Assembly: GCA_946480555.1 (NCBI GenBank)
Contig: CAMLLE010000282.1
Coordinates: 1 to 5,203, forward strand
Direction: 5' to 3'
DNA: 5,203 nt
Source of the DNA: an uncultured Verrucomicrobia subdivision 3 bacterium
GTDB lineage: Bacteria; Verrucomicrobiota; Verrucomicrobiae; Limisphaerales; CAMLLE01
Shown: positions 1 through 5,203 of the stretch, in pieces
Position numbering within the stretch: the stretch's first letter is position 1
Layout: each line of letters begins with the position of its first letter
Translations under genes and position numbers: made by a program
Notes under the pieces: generated by a model
The model's input: only the letters and a program-made list of their open reading frames with translations
Told to the model about the DNA's origin: nothing
The model's database searches: none

Positions 1-1137
1 GCTCGTGCCGGTGACGAAATTTCCGCTGATGATGTTGATGGTGCTCACGCCGTTGAGCGTGAGCGTGCCCGGTTTCAGCGGCGCAATCATCGCACTCGAA
101 ACGGACAAAAACTCATTCGTCGCGCCAGCATTGAACGTCACGAGCGCTGGCCGCAGTTGATTCGTTCCAAAAACAGCCACACCAAGAGTCGCGCCACTGC
201 TGACCGAGATTTCATTCGTTGTCGCCTGCGCCGAACTGACCAGAAGCCTGCCCGCACTGACCGTGGTGATGCCTGTGAAATTGTTCGCGTTGTTCAGCGT
301 CAGCGTGCCGTTGCCAGTCTTGGTCAAACCGCCTGCGCCGCTGAGGATGCCCGAGTATGTTGTGTTCGCATTGTTTCCGCCAACGACCAGCGTGACTGCC
401 GCGCCGCCTAGATTCGTGAGCGTTGTGTTGTTCGCGCCCGCGAGGCCGCCAAGATTGAAAGTCGTGATGCCGGAACTGAAGGCGAGACCGTTCGCGAGAC
501 TGATCACGACCGTGCTGTTCGACACGGCGTTTTCGTTACCCAATCGCAATGTGCTGTTCGCCAGGCCGGCGATGGTTGTATCGCCGGAATAGGTGTTCGC
601 TCCGGCTAAGACGAGTCGTCCATTCGAGCCGCTGGTGGTGATGCCGCCCATGCCTGCGATGGTGGAATTCACGGTGAACGTTTCACCCGCGACATCGGTG
701 CTGATGCCCGCGCGAAAGGTCGCCGTGCCGTTCAACGTGATGTTGCCCGCGAGCGTTCCGGCCGCAGTGGCGTTGTTGACGCCGTTCGGTTGCGTCAGTT
801 CGACAATCGCGCCCTGCGCCAGAATTAGGTTGCCGATCGTTACAACCGCCGCCGTTTTGTCGCGCAACGTGCCGCCGGCCTGCACCTCCAGCAAGTCGCC
901 CTGGAACGTAATCGCCGTGGCGTTGGCGGGTGTGCGCAGCAGGAAGTTGGCGGTCTGATACGTGTTGCCCGGCGCAGGCGCTGCGCCGCCGGGCCAGTGC
1001 AGGCCGGTGTTGAAGCTGGTTGTGCCGGCGGCGTCCGAGGCTTCCAGCACGAAATTCTCCGCCTGCAAACCGGAGAGGTTCATTGCGAAGCACGTCGCCG
1101 TCGTGAGGAGAATTCTGACACGGTTGAGGTTGTTCAT
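1..1137 (-). CDS. PATR-repeat (autotransporter-associated beta-strand) exported protein, partial (C-terminus beyond left edge)
   Basis: The frame is open for 379 codons from ATG at 1137 to base 1 with no stop, so the C-terminus is missing. Residues 1-26 look like a Sec signal peptide: a basic NNLNRVR stretch, a hydrophobic ILLTTATCFAMNLSGL core, and probable cleavage after LQA before ENF. The rest is rich in Gly, Asn, Thr and Ala with alternating hydrophobic residues, as in a beta-helix. Two copies of the PATR (autotransporter-associated beta-strand) repeat are clear: about 161-195 (GxGGI...LVLAGANTYSGDTTIAG) and a canonical one at 266-298 (GAGGLTKTGNGTLTLNN, then FTGITTVSAGRL). Such proteins are exported and form stacked beta-strands at the cell surface; in Verrucomicrobiota they are often large and may end in a PEP-CTERM-like anchor or a barrel, neither of which is visible here. 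An in-frame ATG at 1182 would add 15 residues ahead of the signal peptide, so 1137 is preferred although its ribosome-binding site is weak. The specific function and ligand are unknown. Confidence 0.88.
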   Translation of the reverse strand, partial: MNNLNRVRILLTTATCFAMNLSGLQAENFVLEASDAAGTTSFNTGLHWPGGAAPAPGNTYQTANFLLRTPANATAITFQGDLLEVQAGGTLRDKTAAVVTIGNLILAQGAIVELTQPNGVNNATAAGTLAGNITLNGTATFRAGISTDVAGETFTVNSTIAGMGGITTSGSNGRLVLAGANTYSGDTTIAGLANSTLRLGNENAVSNSTVVISLANGLAFSSGITTFNLGGLAGANNTTLTNLGGAAVTLVVGGNNANTTYSGILSGAGGLTKTGNGTLTLNNANNFTGITTVSAGRLLVSSAQATTNEISVSSGATLGVAVFGTNQLRPALVTFNAGATNEFLSVSSAMIAPLKPGTLTLNGVSTINIISGNFVTGTS

Positions 1138-1211
1138 AGGAATTCCACAGGAGGTGATCGGGTCTGTGTCTAGGTTGAGCATAGGCGGCGGCGCGAAGTC
1201 CGGTAGAGGCT

Positions 1212-1242
1212 GATTGCGCATTAAATCTTTGGCTTTGCGCAA
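1212..1242 (-). promoter_or_regulatory. Putative promoter/operator upstream of the PATR gene (tandem GCGCAA element, copy 2)
   Basis: Read on the minus strand this is TTGCGCAAA, 15 bases, CGCAATC. The two GCGCAA hexamers start 21 bp apart, about two helical turns. The first hexamer sits in a perfect 10-bp palindrome, TTTGCGCAAA (1234-1243). The same 31-bp arrangement occurs at 2023-2053 ahead of the pseudopilin gene with 24 of 31 positions identical, which is the main evidence that it is functional. It begins 25 bases after the pseudopilin stop and ends 74 bases before the PATR ATG. It could be paired sites for a dimeric regulator or the two boxes of a non-housekeeping sigma factor; it is a poor match to a sigma-70 consensus. 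Confidence 0.45.
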
Positions 1243-1267
1243 ATCCGAAACGCCGGGAACGCCTCGC

Positions 1268-1981
1268 TCAATACCAGTAGTTCGCGATCCCGCCGGAACT
1301 GCGGAGACTCATCTTTTCCAGTTTCCGCCAGTCCACGTGTCCATCCAGGAAGACGATGTTTCCGCCCGCAGGCCGGCGGCCTTTCATGTGGTTGGAATTG
1401 CCCGGCACACCGCCGGTGAGCGTGATGTTCTCGAACACGGGTGGATTGAAACCGAGTTTGGAAATCGTCGCGTCGGCTGCGAGTTCCCGATCGGTGACCT
1501 TGGGTAAAACGGTGACCGTGCCGCTTTGAAATGACGTGGGTGTGATCTTGGGATTGATGTTGGTGCTGGCGAGATAAGCGGTGTTCGGAAACGTGACCAC
1601 GTAGCCAATCACCCGGACGTTTGCGACGAGCGAACCTTCCCAAGCCGCGTCCTGATTGGCGCGATTCCACGATGGGCAATAGAGGATGCCTTTCGTGAAC
1701 CCCTGACGGACCAACGCATCGGCCACGGGCACGGTCAAATCCCACGGGCCGCCCGACCCCGCGTTGTTCGGGAGCTTGTCCAAATTGTCGCCGGCATACA
1801 TGGCGCAGGCGAGGCCGACTTGCCGGAGATTGCTGATGCAGCGCGTGCGTTTGCCATTTTCCTTCGCGCTCGCCAGCGCTGGCAAGAGCATCGCGGCCAG
1901 AATGGCAATGATGGCAATGACGACGAGCAGTTCGATGAGGGTGAATGCACGGCGGGAAGGAGAATCGAAACGCAGGCTCAT
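1268..1981 (-). CDS. Type II secretion pseudopilin / prepilin-type N-terminal methylation protein
   Basis: This 237-residue protein starts at ATG 1981. A short basic leader (residues 1-12, ending SRRA) precedes [20 protein letters not shown] (13-32), the class III prepilin signal; a prepilin peptidase would cut between A12 and F13, and E17 is the usual Glu at +5 of the mature protein. The following [20 protein letters not shown] and [10 protein letters not shown] stretch is typical of the Verrucomicrobiota/Planctomycetota pseudopilin-like family, as is the C-terminal [10 protein letters not shown]...FLDGHVDW block (198-218), the 'H-x-G-G...DGHV' signature. The hydrophobic helix would sit in the inner membrane and pack into a pseudopilus core; the globular part would be periplasmic. 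Genomes of this phylum carry many dispersed copies away from the secretion apparatus, and no gsp/pil genes are adjacent here. It lies 130 bases upstream of the exported PATR protein in the same direction. Its particular substrate or partner is unknown. Confidence 0.93.
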   Translation of the reverse strand: MSLRFDSPSRRAFTLIELLVVIAIIAILAAMLLPALASAKENGKRTRCISNLRQVGLACAMYAGDNLDKLPNNAGSGGPWDLTVPVADALVRQGFTKGILYCPSWNRANQDAAWEGSLVANVRVIGYVVTFPNTAYLASTNINPKITPTSFQSGTVTVLPKVTDRELAADATISKLGFNPPVFENITLTGGVPGNSNHMKGRRPAGGNIVFLDGHVDWRKLEKMSLRSSGGIANYWY

Positions 1982-2022
1982 GGTAGCAGTTTGCCGCCCG
2001 GCAATGCGTCCGAGTAGGGGAC

Positions 2023-2053
2023 GATTGCGTATTTGATTTTAGAATTTGCGCAA
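2023..2053 (-). promoter_or_regulatory. Putative promoter/operator upstream of the pseudopilin gene (tandem GCGCAA element, copy 1)
   Basis: On the minus strand this reads TTGCGCAAA, 15 A/T-rich bases, CGCAATC, ending 41 bases before the pseudopilin ATG. It has the same flanking blocks and exactly the same spacing as the element at 1212-1242 ahead of the PATR gene. Here the second half-site is ACGCAA rather than GCGCAA. The A/T-rich spacer stands out from the GC-rich surroundings, as expected for promoter DNA. The palindromic repeat region begins only about three bases upstream. No matching housekeeping -10 hexamer can be assigned with confidence. Confidence 0.45.
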
Positions 2054-2056
2054 CCG

Positions 2057-2107
2057 TGTAGCCGCCGACGTGAGGAGGCGGATTTGGCTGCTGCGAGTCG
2101 AATCCGC
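2057..2107. repeat. Intergenic GC-rich palindromic module (CCGCC...GGCGG / GCGGATT...AATCCGC)
   Basis: The stretch has CCGCC (2062-2066) facing GGCGG (2077-2081) across ten bases, and GCGGATT (2078-2084) facing AATCCGC (2101-2107), so two overlapping hairpins are possible. From memory, GTAGCCGCCGACGTGAGGAG followed by GCGGA is a recurrent intergenic sequence in Verrucomicrobiota, usually with a second inverted arm. The second arm is absent here, so this may be a truncated copy. The repeat status rests on recall and on the palindromes, not on a second copy in the window. Confidence 0.5.
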
Positions 2108-2111
2108 GTCA

Positions 2112-2308
2112 GCCCCGGAGGGGCGGCTGCCAGTAGCCACGGGTGAAGCGCAGCGAAACCCGTGGTGGGAACGGATTCAATCCCAAGCCCCAGAGGGGCG
2201 ACAGACCCGTCGCCCACTTCGGGGCGAAGAAGTCGTTCCTCCAGCATTCCACGGGTTGCGCTTCGCTTCACCCGTGGCTACCAGCCGGCGACTCCTTCGG
2301 AGTGCTGG
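2112..2308. repeat. Large composite inverted-repeat element between regulator and pseudopilin genes
   Basis: Two 32-base arms, 2134-2165 and 2249-2280, are reverse complements at 30 of 32 positions (TAGCCACGGGTGAAGC... against ...GCTTCACCCGTGGCTA) and flank an 83-base core. Each arm is itself a hairpin: CCACGGGT (2137-2144) pairs with ACCCGTGG (2158-2165). Small GCCCC-N3-GGGGC palindromes lie just outside (2112-2124) and inside the core (2187-2199), and a bulged hairpin with ACTCC-TTC-GGAGT (2291-2303) enclosed by CCAGC/GCTGG (2281-2308) follows on the right. The design resembles REP/BIME-type elements mobilised by RAYT transposases; no transposase is present. It fills most of the 373-base gap at 1982-2354. 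In either orientation it reads through as spurious 'MKRS-TRG' open frames, which I do not regard as genes. Confidence 0.75.
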
Positions 2309-2354
2309 TGTTCGTGTTCTCGGACGACCCTCGTCGAATCAGATGCGTCGGCCG

Positions 2355-3539
2355 TCACCGTCCCGCGCCGAAGGTCTTCCGAAATTCGCTGGGCTTCAGG
2401 CCAGTTTCGCTTTTGAACACCACGCTCATGTATTCCGGATCGAACCCGGCACGCTCGGCAATCTCCGCAATCGGCAATCCAGTGCCGATCAACAGCTCTT
2501 TCACGCGGTTCACTTGAACGCGGAGAATCTCCTCGCGCGGCGTGCGGCCCAGCAATTTCCTGAAACGCATCTCCAGCAGACGCCGCGACATCGGGCAATG
2601 TTGCAGCACGTCGCCCACGCCGATGCGCTCGCAGGCATGTTCGCGAATGTAACGCAGCGCCCGTGCTATCTGCGGATCGTCCACCGCGAGCACATCGGTG
2701 CTCTGCCGCACCTTGACGGCGACCGGCGGAATGAAATGTCCGGTCGCAGCCACCTTTTCCCCGCGCATCATCATTTCGAGCAGCGACGCCGCCTCCCAGC
2801 CGCTGCGGCGCGGATTCAACACCACGCTCGACATCGGTGGCGGCGACAACGAGCATAGCACTTCGTCATTGTCCACGCCCAGCACGGCGACTTCTTCAGG
2901 CACGGCGAGTCCGGTGCGGCGGCAGGCGTCCAACACCTGTTGCCCGCGTCCGTCGTTGAAGGCGAAGACGGCGACGGGTTTCGGCAATTGTTTCAACCAG
3001 TGGCCAATGGCCTCGGTTTCCGCGTCACCGCTTGACGAGCCGTTGTTCATGCCGAACACGTGGCAGTGATGCCCATGATCCTGGAGGCAGATTTTGAAAT
3101 AGTCGCAGCGGCGATTGGAAACGTTCAGTCGCGAATCGCCGCAAAAGGCGAAGTTGCGGAAATCGCGCTCGAAGAAATGCTGCGCGGACAGTTGCGCGAC
3201 CAGGGCGTCGTCGGATTTGACCCACGGCGCACCTGGCAGAAGTCGCGAAGGGGTCATGTCCACTTTCGGCATGGACAGCTCCGCGACGGCTTTGGCCATC
3301 GCGCGATTCTCGCCGCGCAGGATGATTCCCTGCCCGTCCCACGCGGACAGCCACGGCGGCGGCGGGTCGTCGAATCCAAAGAATGCGAGATGCACGCGCC
3401 ACGGTCCGTGACTCAGTATGTATTCTCCGATGCCGACGAGCAGCCCGCGCGCGTAGGCATTGGGCGTCTCAAACAGCAGCGCAACTTTCGGTGGCGCGGG
3501 CTGGGAGGTTCTCTTGGGATGGTTCGGCGTCGTTGTCAT
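2355..3539 (-). CDS. XylR-type transcriptional regulator (LacI/PBP1-like sensor + AraC-family HTH)
   Basis: The 394-residue product is close to the length of E. coli XylR (392, from memory) and has its architecture. Residues about 17-285 form a periplasmic-binding-protein-like sugar sensor, starting PKVALLFETPNAYARGLLVGIGEY in segments resembling XylR and including the family-typical GVDNDEVLCSLSPPPMSSV region (221-239) and FIPPVAVKVRQSTDVL (269-284). Residues about 290-390 are the AraC-type DNA-binding domain: IRALRYI-like helix, first HTH about 306-328 and second HTH about 355-378 (IAEIAERAGFDPEYMSVVFK). There is no signal peptide; it acts in the cytoplasm on DNA. ATG 3539 is chosen over the in-frame GTG at 3575 because that GTG lies inside a palindromic repeat and the extra 12 residues show no family similarity. 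The neighbouring araD1 and enolase-superfamily genes suggest it responds to a pentose, deoxyhexose or sugar-acid metabolite and controls them; the ligand cannot be read from the sequence. Confidence 0.9.
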   Translation of the reverse strand: MTTTPNHPKRTSQPAPPKVALLFETPNAYARGLLVGIGEYILSHGPWRVHLAFFGFDDPPPPWLSAWDGQGIILRGENRAMAKAVAELSMPKVDMTPSRLLPGAPWVKSDDALVAQLSAQHFFERDFRNFAFCGDSRLNVSNRRCDYFKICLQDHGHHCHVFGMNNGSSSGDAETEAIGHWLKQLPKPVAVFAFNDGRGQQVLDACRRTGLAVPEEVAVLGVDNDEVLCSLSPPPMSSVVLNPRRSGWEAASLLEMMMRGEKVAATGHFIPPVAVKVRQSTDVLAVDDPQIARALRYIREHACERIGVGDVLQHCPMSRRLLEMRFRKLLGRTPREEILRVQVNRVKELLIGTGLPIAEIAERAGFDPEYMSVVFKSETGLKPSEFRKTFGAGR

Positions 3540-3572
3540 CGGAGCCGGATATTCGGAGTCGCTCTCGTTGGC

Positions 3573-3703
3573 CACCGGGTTTCAACCCGGTGAATCGCGT
3601 CCAATCGACCAAGCGAGCCGCTTTAGCGGGTTTCACACAGTTGCAAAAGCCGTTTAAACGGCTTCCCAATGACCGCGTTCGTGCCACCGGCTAAAGCCCG
3701 GTG
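3573..3703. repeat. Palindromic repeat cluster between araD1 and the XylR-type regulator
   Basis: Four hairpins lie in a row: CACCGGGTTTCAACCCGGTG (3573-3592), CCGCT-TT-AGCGG (3618-3629), the perfect 18-base palindrome AAGCCGTTTAAACGGCTT (3647-3664), and CACCGG with CCGGTG (3685-3703). The outer two share the CACCGG/CCGGTG core, so the block looks like one composite element with related ends. From memory, 'caccgggctttagcccggtg' and 'gccgtttaaacggc' sequences recur between genes in Verrucomicrobiota and Planctomycetota. The block could fold in RNA and separate araD1 transcription from the regulator. There is no T-run after any hairpin on the minus strand, so I do not call an intrinsic terminator. 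Confidence 0.7.
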
Positions 3704-3783
3704 CTAATGAGATGCTCGCTCACCAGCGCTAACAATCCCATCTGCGGCATCTCTGAATCGTGCAGACCTCGTAAACACGCAGC

Positions 3784-4785
3784 TCAAGCCATGGCTCGCA
3801 CGGCCACTGGGACATTTTCGGCACGCAACACCCGAAGGGAATTTCGCAGCGCGCGACCGAACCCAGCGAATGCAATCTCCATCACGTCCGCATCTTCCAG
3901 CCGAACGCCTGCGCCGAAGCTCAAACTGCACGCGCCGAAGTAGTGCACGTGCAAATCGCCAGACCGACGGTGGCCCTCGAACTTGAAGTGATGATGCTCG
4001 ATGTTGGCGAGGCTGTGGCACATCTCGTTTTCCCCCGTGAGAACTTCCTGTGACCACAACACGCTTCCACGGCGAAGAATCCTCACCGTGCCCGGCACGG
4101 AATCAAACTTCGGATCGATCACCAGTTCCGGGCCAAGCGAGCAGTGGCGCAGCTTCGATCCGGCAAGATTGAGGTAGTTCTTCTTCTCGAATTTGTGGTC
4201 GGAGAACTCGTTGCCAATCGTCATGCCGATGCGGCGCGGCGTTCCGTCGGCGCTGACGAAGTAGATGCCCGCGATCTCCGCTTCCTCGCCGCCGTCTTCA
4301 GCGTACGGCGGCACGTCGAGCGGTTCGCCGGGCGCGCGGAGAATCGAGCCGTTGCCCTTGTAAAACCATTCGGGTGCGATGCCGATCTTCCCCGGCGCGG
4401 GTTTGCCGCCTTCGACGCCCCATTTGAAAATCTTCATGCTGTCGTTCATCTCCGCCTCGCTCGCGCTGTGCATGGCCTGGCGGTTCTTCGCACTGCCGAG
4501 ATGCGTGAGACCCGTTCCCGACACCAGGCAGCGAGCTGGCTCGATCGGATGATCGATGGGCGAGAGAAGTTTCCAGTCTGCTTGGCCGGAATAGATTGGA
4601 TCGTAGTCCAAGTTCTGGCTTGTGAGCCGCTCGCGAATCGCGTCCTGCAATGACACGGCAGCTGCGTCGGCCATTCTGACGAGTTCGTAAATGGATTGAG
4701 CATCTGCCAGCAAGCGCAGCCGTGGTTCTTCAACGAGCGCCACCCTACGCGTTGAACCGTTTTGGATTTGAACGAGCCGGGTCAT
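3784..4785 (-). CDS. araD1: AraD1-family (GguC-like) fumarylacetoacetate-hydrolase-fold sugar-acid enzyme
   Basis: A complete 333-residue cytosolic protein starting at ATG 4785. The opening MTRLVQIQNG...RVALVEEPRLRLL, the middle CLVSGTGLTHLGSAKNRQAM (86-105) with the following KIFKWGVEGGKPAPGKIGIAPEWFYKG region, and the C-terminal GDLHVHYFGACSLSF...EDADVMEI block are characteristic of the AraD1/GguC family. The FAH-fold metal site is recognisable as E168-x-E170 (GGEEAEIAGIYF) with D196 (NEFSDHKFE), and SKLRHCSLGPELV (210-222) corresponds to the usual 'K-x-x-x-x-x-LGP-x-(V/L)' motif. By recall, family members are assigned as dehydratases or related enzymes acting on 2-keto-3-deoxy-L-arabonate in non-phosphorylative L-arabinose/galactose breakdown; relatives hydrolyse 2,4-diketo-3-deoxy acids in rhamnose/fucose routes. 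The upstream enolase-superfamily gene, a probable aldonate dehydratase, would make the substrate. No Shine-Dalgarno sequence is seen. Family placement is firm; the precise substrate is inferred. Confidence 0.88.
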   Translation of the reverse strand: MTRLVQIQNGSTRRVALVEEPRLRLLADAQSIYELVRMADAAAVSLQDAIRERLTSQNLDYDPIYSGQADWKLLSPIDHPIEPARCLVSGTGLTHLGSAKNRQAMHSASEAEMNDSMKIFKWGVEGGKPAPGKIGIAPEWFYKGNGSILRAPGEPLDVPPYAEDGGEEAEIAGIYFVSADGTPRRIGMTIGNEFSDHKFEKKNYLNLAGSKLRHCSLGPELVIDPKFDSVPGTVRILRRGSVLWSQEVLTGENEMCHSLANIEHHHFKFEGHRRSGDLHVHYFGACSLSFGAGVRLEDADVMEIAFAGFGRALRNSLRVLRAENVPVAVRAMA

Positions 4786-4820
4786 GAAATGTATCGGCGG
4801 GCAACCGTGCCTGCCGTAGA

Positions 4821-4839
4821 GGGCGGCATCTTGCCGTCC
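4821..4839. repeat. Short hairpin in the araD1 leader (GGGCGGCA-TCT-TGCCGTCC)
   Basis: An 8-base-pair stem (one G-T pair) closes a TCT loop 35 bases upstream of the araD1 start. Similar 'ggcggcatcttgccgcc' hairpins are, from memory, common intergenic palindromes in this phylum. In the araD1 transcript it would fold in the 5' leader and might influence translation or mRNA stability; nothing else supports a regulatory role. Confidence 0.45.
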
Positions 4840-4913
4840 GGATTCGATGCACGACTGTACAAGGCGGTTAAAAAATCAGAGAGACATCCTGACTGCGTAC
4901 GATTATTTCCGCG

Positions 4914-4955
4914 GGGCTGGAAGCCCGGCTCAACGTCAGGCAGGGATGCCTGACG
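4914..4955. repeat. Paired hairpin repeat downstream of the enolase-superfamily gene
   Basis: Two hairpins are adjacent: GGGCT-GGA-AGCCC (4914-4926) and a perfect 9-base-pair stem CGTCAGGCA-GGGA-TGCCTGACG (4934-4955). They lie 23 bases past the stop of the upstream gene on the minus strand, where the stronger stem could slow or end transcription or protect the 3' end. There is no U-tract, so this is at best an unusual terminator. The sequence style matches other intergenic palindromes recalled from Verrucomicrobiota. Confidence 0.55.
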
Positions 4956-4978
4956 CCACAGAGTTAGGCCGCACATTC

Positions 4979-5203
4979 TCATTCGGTGATGTGGAATTTT
5001 TTCAACGCGTCTTCGTCCACGGTCAGACCGAGACCGGGCGTGTTCTCGTCGAGATTGATGAATCCGTCCTTGGGCGTCGGTTCGCCTTTGAAGATGTACC
5101 AGAACAATTCGTTGCCGACTTCGACATCCACCGGCGGGAAGAATTCCGCCATGGGCGAATTCAAGCTCGCCATCACAACATGGTAGTTGTGCATCTGGCC
5201 GGC
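4979..5203 (-). CDS. Enolase-superfamily (mandelate racemase/muconate lactonizing enzyme-like) sugar-acid dehydratase, C-terminal fragment
   Basis: Only the last 74 residues are in the window; the frame is open to base 5203 and stops at TCA (TGA) 4979-4981. The fragment shows the family's C-terminal pattern: HNYHVVMASLNSPMAEFF (5-22), then NELFWYIFKGEPTPKDGFI (31-49) and TPGLGLTVDE (55-64). The 'YHxxxAxxNxPxxE' strand and the 'EPxPxxGxI...PGxGxxxD' tail are known in enolase-superfamily acid-sugar dehydratases, and the spacing is reminiscent of L-rhamnonate dehydratase more than of mandelate racemase itself. The catalytic lysines and metal ligands lie outside the window, so the substrate cannot be assigned. 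It ends 193 bases upstream of araD1 in the same direction, consistent with consecutive steps: aldonate dehydration followed by processing of the keto-deoxy acid. Confidence 0.82.
   Translation of the reverse strand, partial: AGQMHNYHVVMASLNSPMAEFFPPVDVEVGNELFWYIFKGEPTPKDGFINLDENTPGLGLTVDEDALKKFHITE

Noticed and set aside
263..958. Two long plus-strand open frames (263-592 and 593-958)
   Set aside because: They are antisense to the PATR gene, whose translation gives a signal peptide and canonical repeats; their own translations are low-complexity Val/Pro/Ala sequences without any family.
1166..1213. 15-codon plus-strand frame (GTG start) behind a perfect AGGAGG site
   Set aside because: Too short, no conservation evidence, and the site is better described as a 16S-tail-like sequence in the leader of the minus-strand gene.
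1249..1263. Direct repeat AACGCC-GGG-AACGCC after the pseudopilin stop
   Set aside because: Two copies of six bases in GC-rich DNA are expected by chance; it forms no hairpin and no terminator.
2046..2858. 270-codon plus-strand open frame, and the shorter frames around 1978-2517 on both strands
   Set aside because: They run through the palindromic repeat and antisense to the regulator gene; the 'MKRS-TRG' starts come from the repeat arms.
2056..3703. Repeat clusters considered as a CRISPR array
   Set aside because: The units are different inverted repeats, without a constant direct repeat and regular spacers, and no cas genes are present.
4144..4653. 169-codon plus-strand open frame
   Set aside because: Entirely antisense to araD1, which has clear family motifs; a GC-rich shadow frame.
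4870..4892. Possible intrinsic terminator on the minus strand (TCAG...CTGA then six T)
   Set aside because: The stem is only four base pairs with a nine-base loop, too weak to call.

Overview
The window looks like chromosomal DNA of a Verrucomicrobiota bacterium, probably a Pedosphaera/Limisphaerales-type soil or freshwater lineage. This is inferred from three things: a pseudopilin of the short '[20 protein letters not shown]' type with the C-terminal DGHV motif, a PATR-repeat (autotransporter-associated beta-strand) surface protein, and GC-rich palindromic repeats in the gaps between genes. No rRNA or marker gene confirms the phylum. All five protein genes lie on the minus strand, so transcription runs from the right end to the left end.

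Right half (5203 to 2355), sugar-acid catabolism: the last 74 codons of an enolase-superfamily (mandelate racemase / sugar-acid dehydratase-like) enzyme; a complete AraD1-type fumarylacetoacetate-hydrolase-fold enzyme (3784-4785); and a complete XylR-type regulator with a LacI-like sensor and an AraC-type DNA-binding domain (2355-3539). The likely theme is dehydration of an aldonate to a 2-keto-3-deoxy acid, processing of that acid by the FAH-fold enzyme, and control by a sugar-responsive regulator. The exact sugar cannot be read from the sequence.

Left half (1981 to 1), secreted or surface proteins: a complete type II pseudopilin-like protein (1268-1981) followed by the N-terminal 379 residues of a PATR-repeat exported protein (1-1137), which runs off the left edge.

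The gaps at 1982-2354, 3540-3783 and 4786-4978 are largely made of palindromic repeat modules; no two gaps share the same set. The most interesting signal is a pair of matching 31-bp elements, TTGCGCAAA-N15-CGCAATC, one upstream of the pseudopilin gene (2023-2053) and one upstream of the PATR gene (1212-1242). The GCGCAA-type half-sites are about 21 bp apart (two helical turns) in both. This looks like a shared promoter or operator. I found no CRISPR array, tRNA, rRNA, transposase or defence system, and no evident wholly new system.
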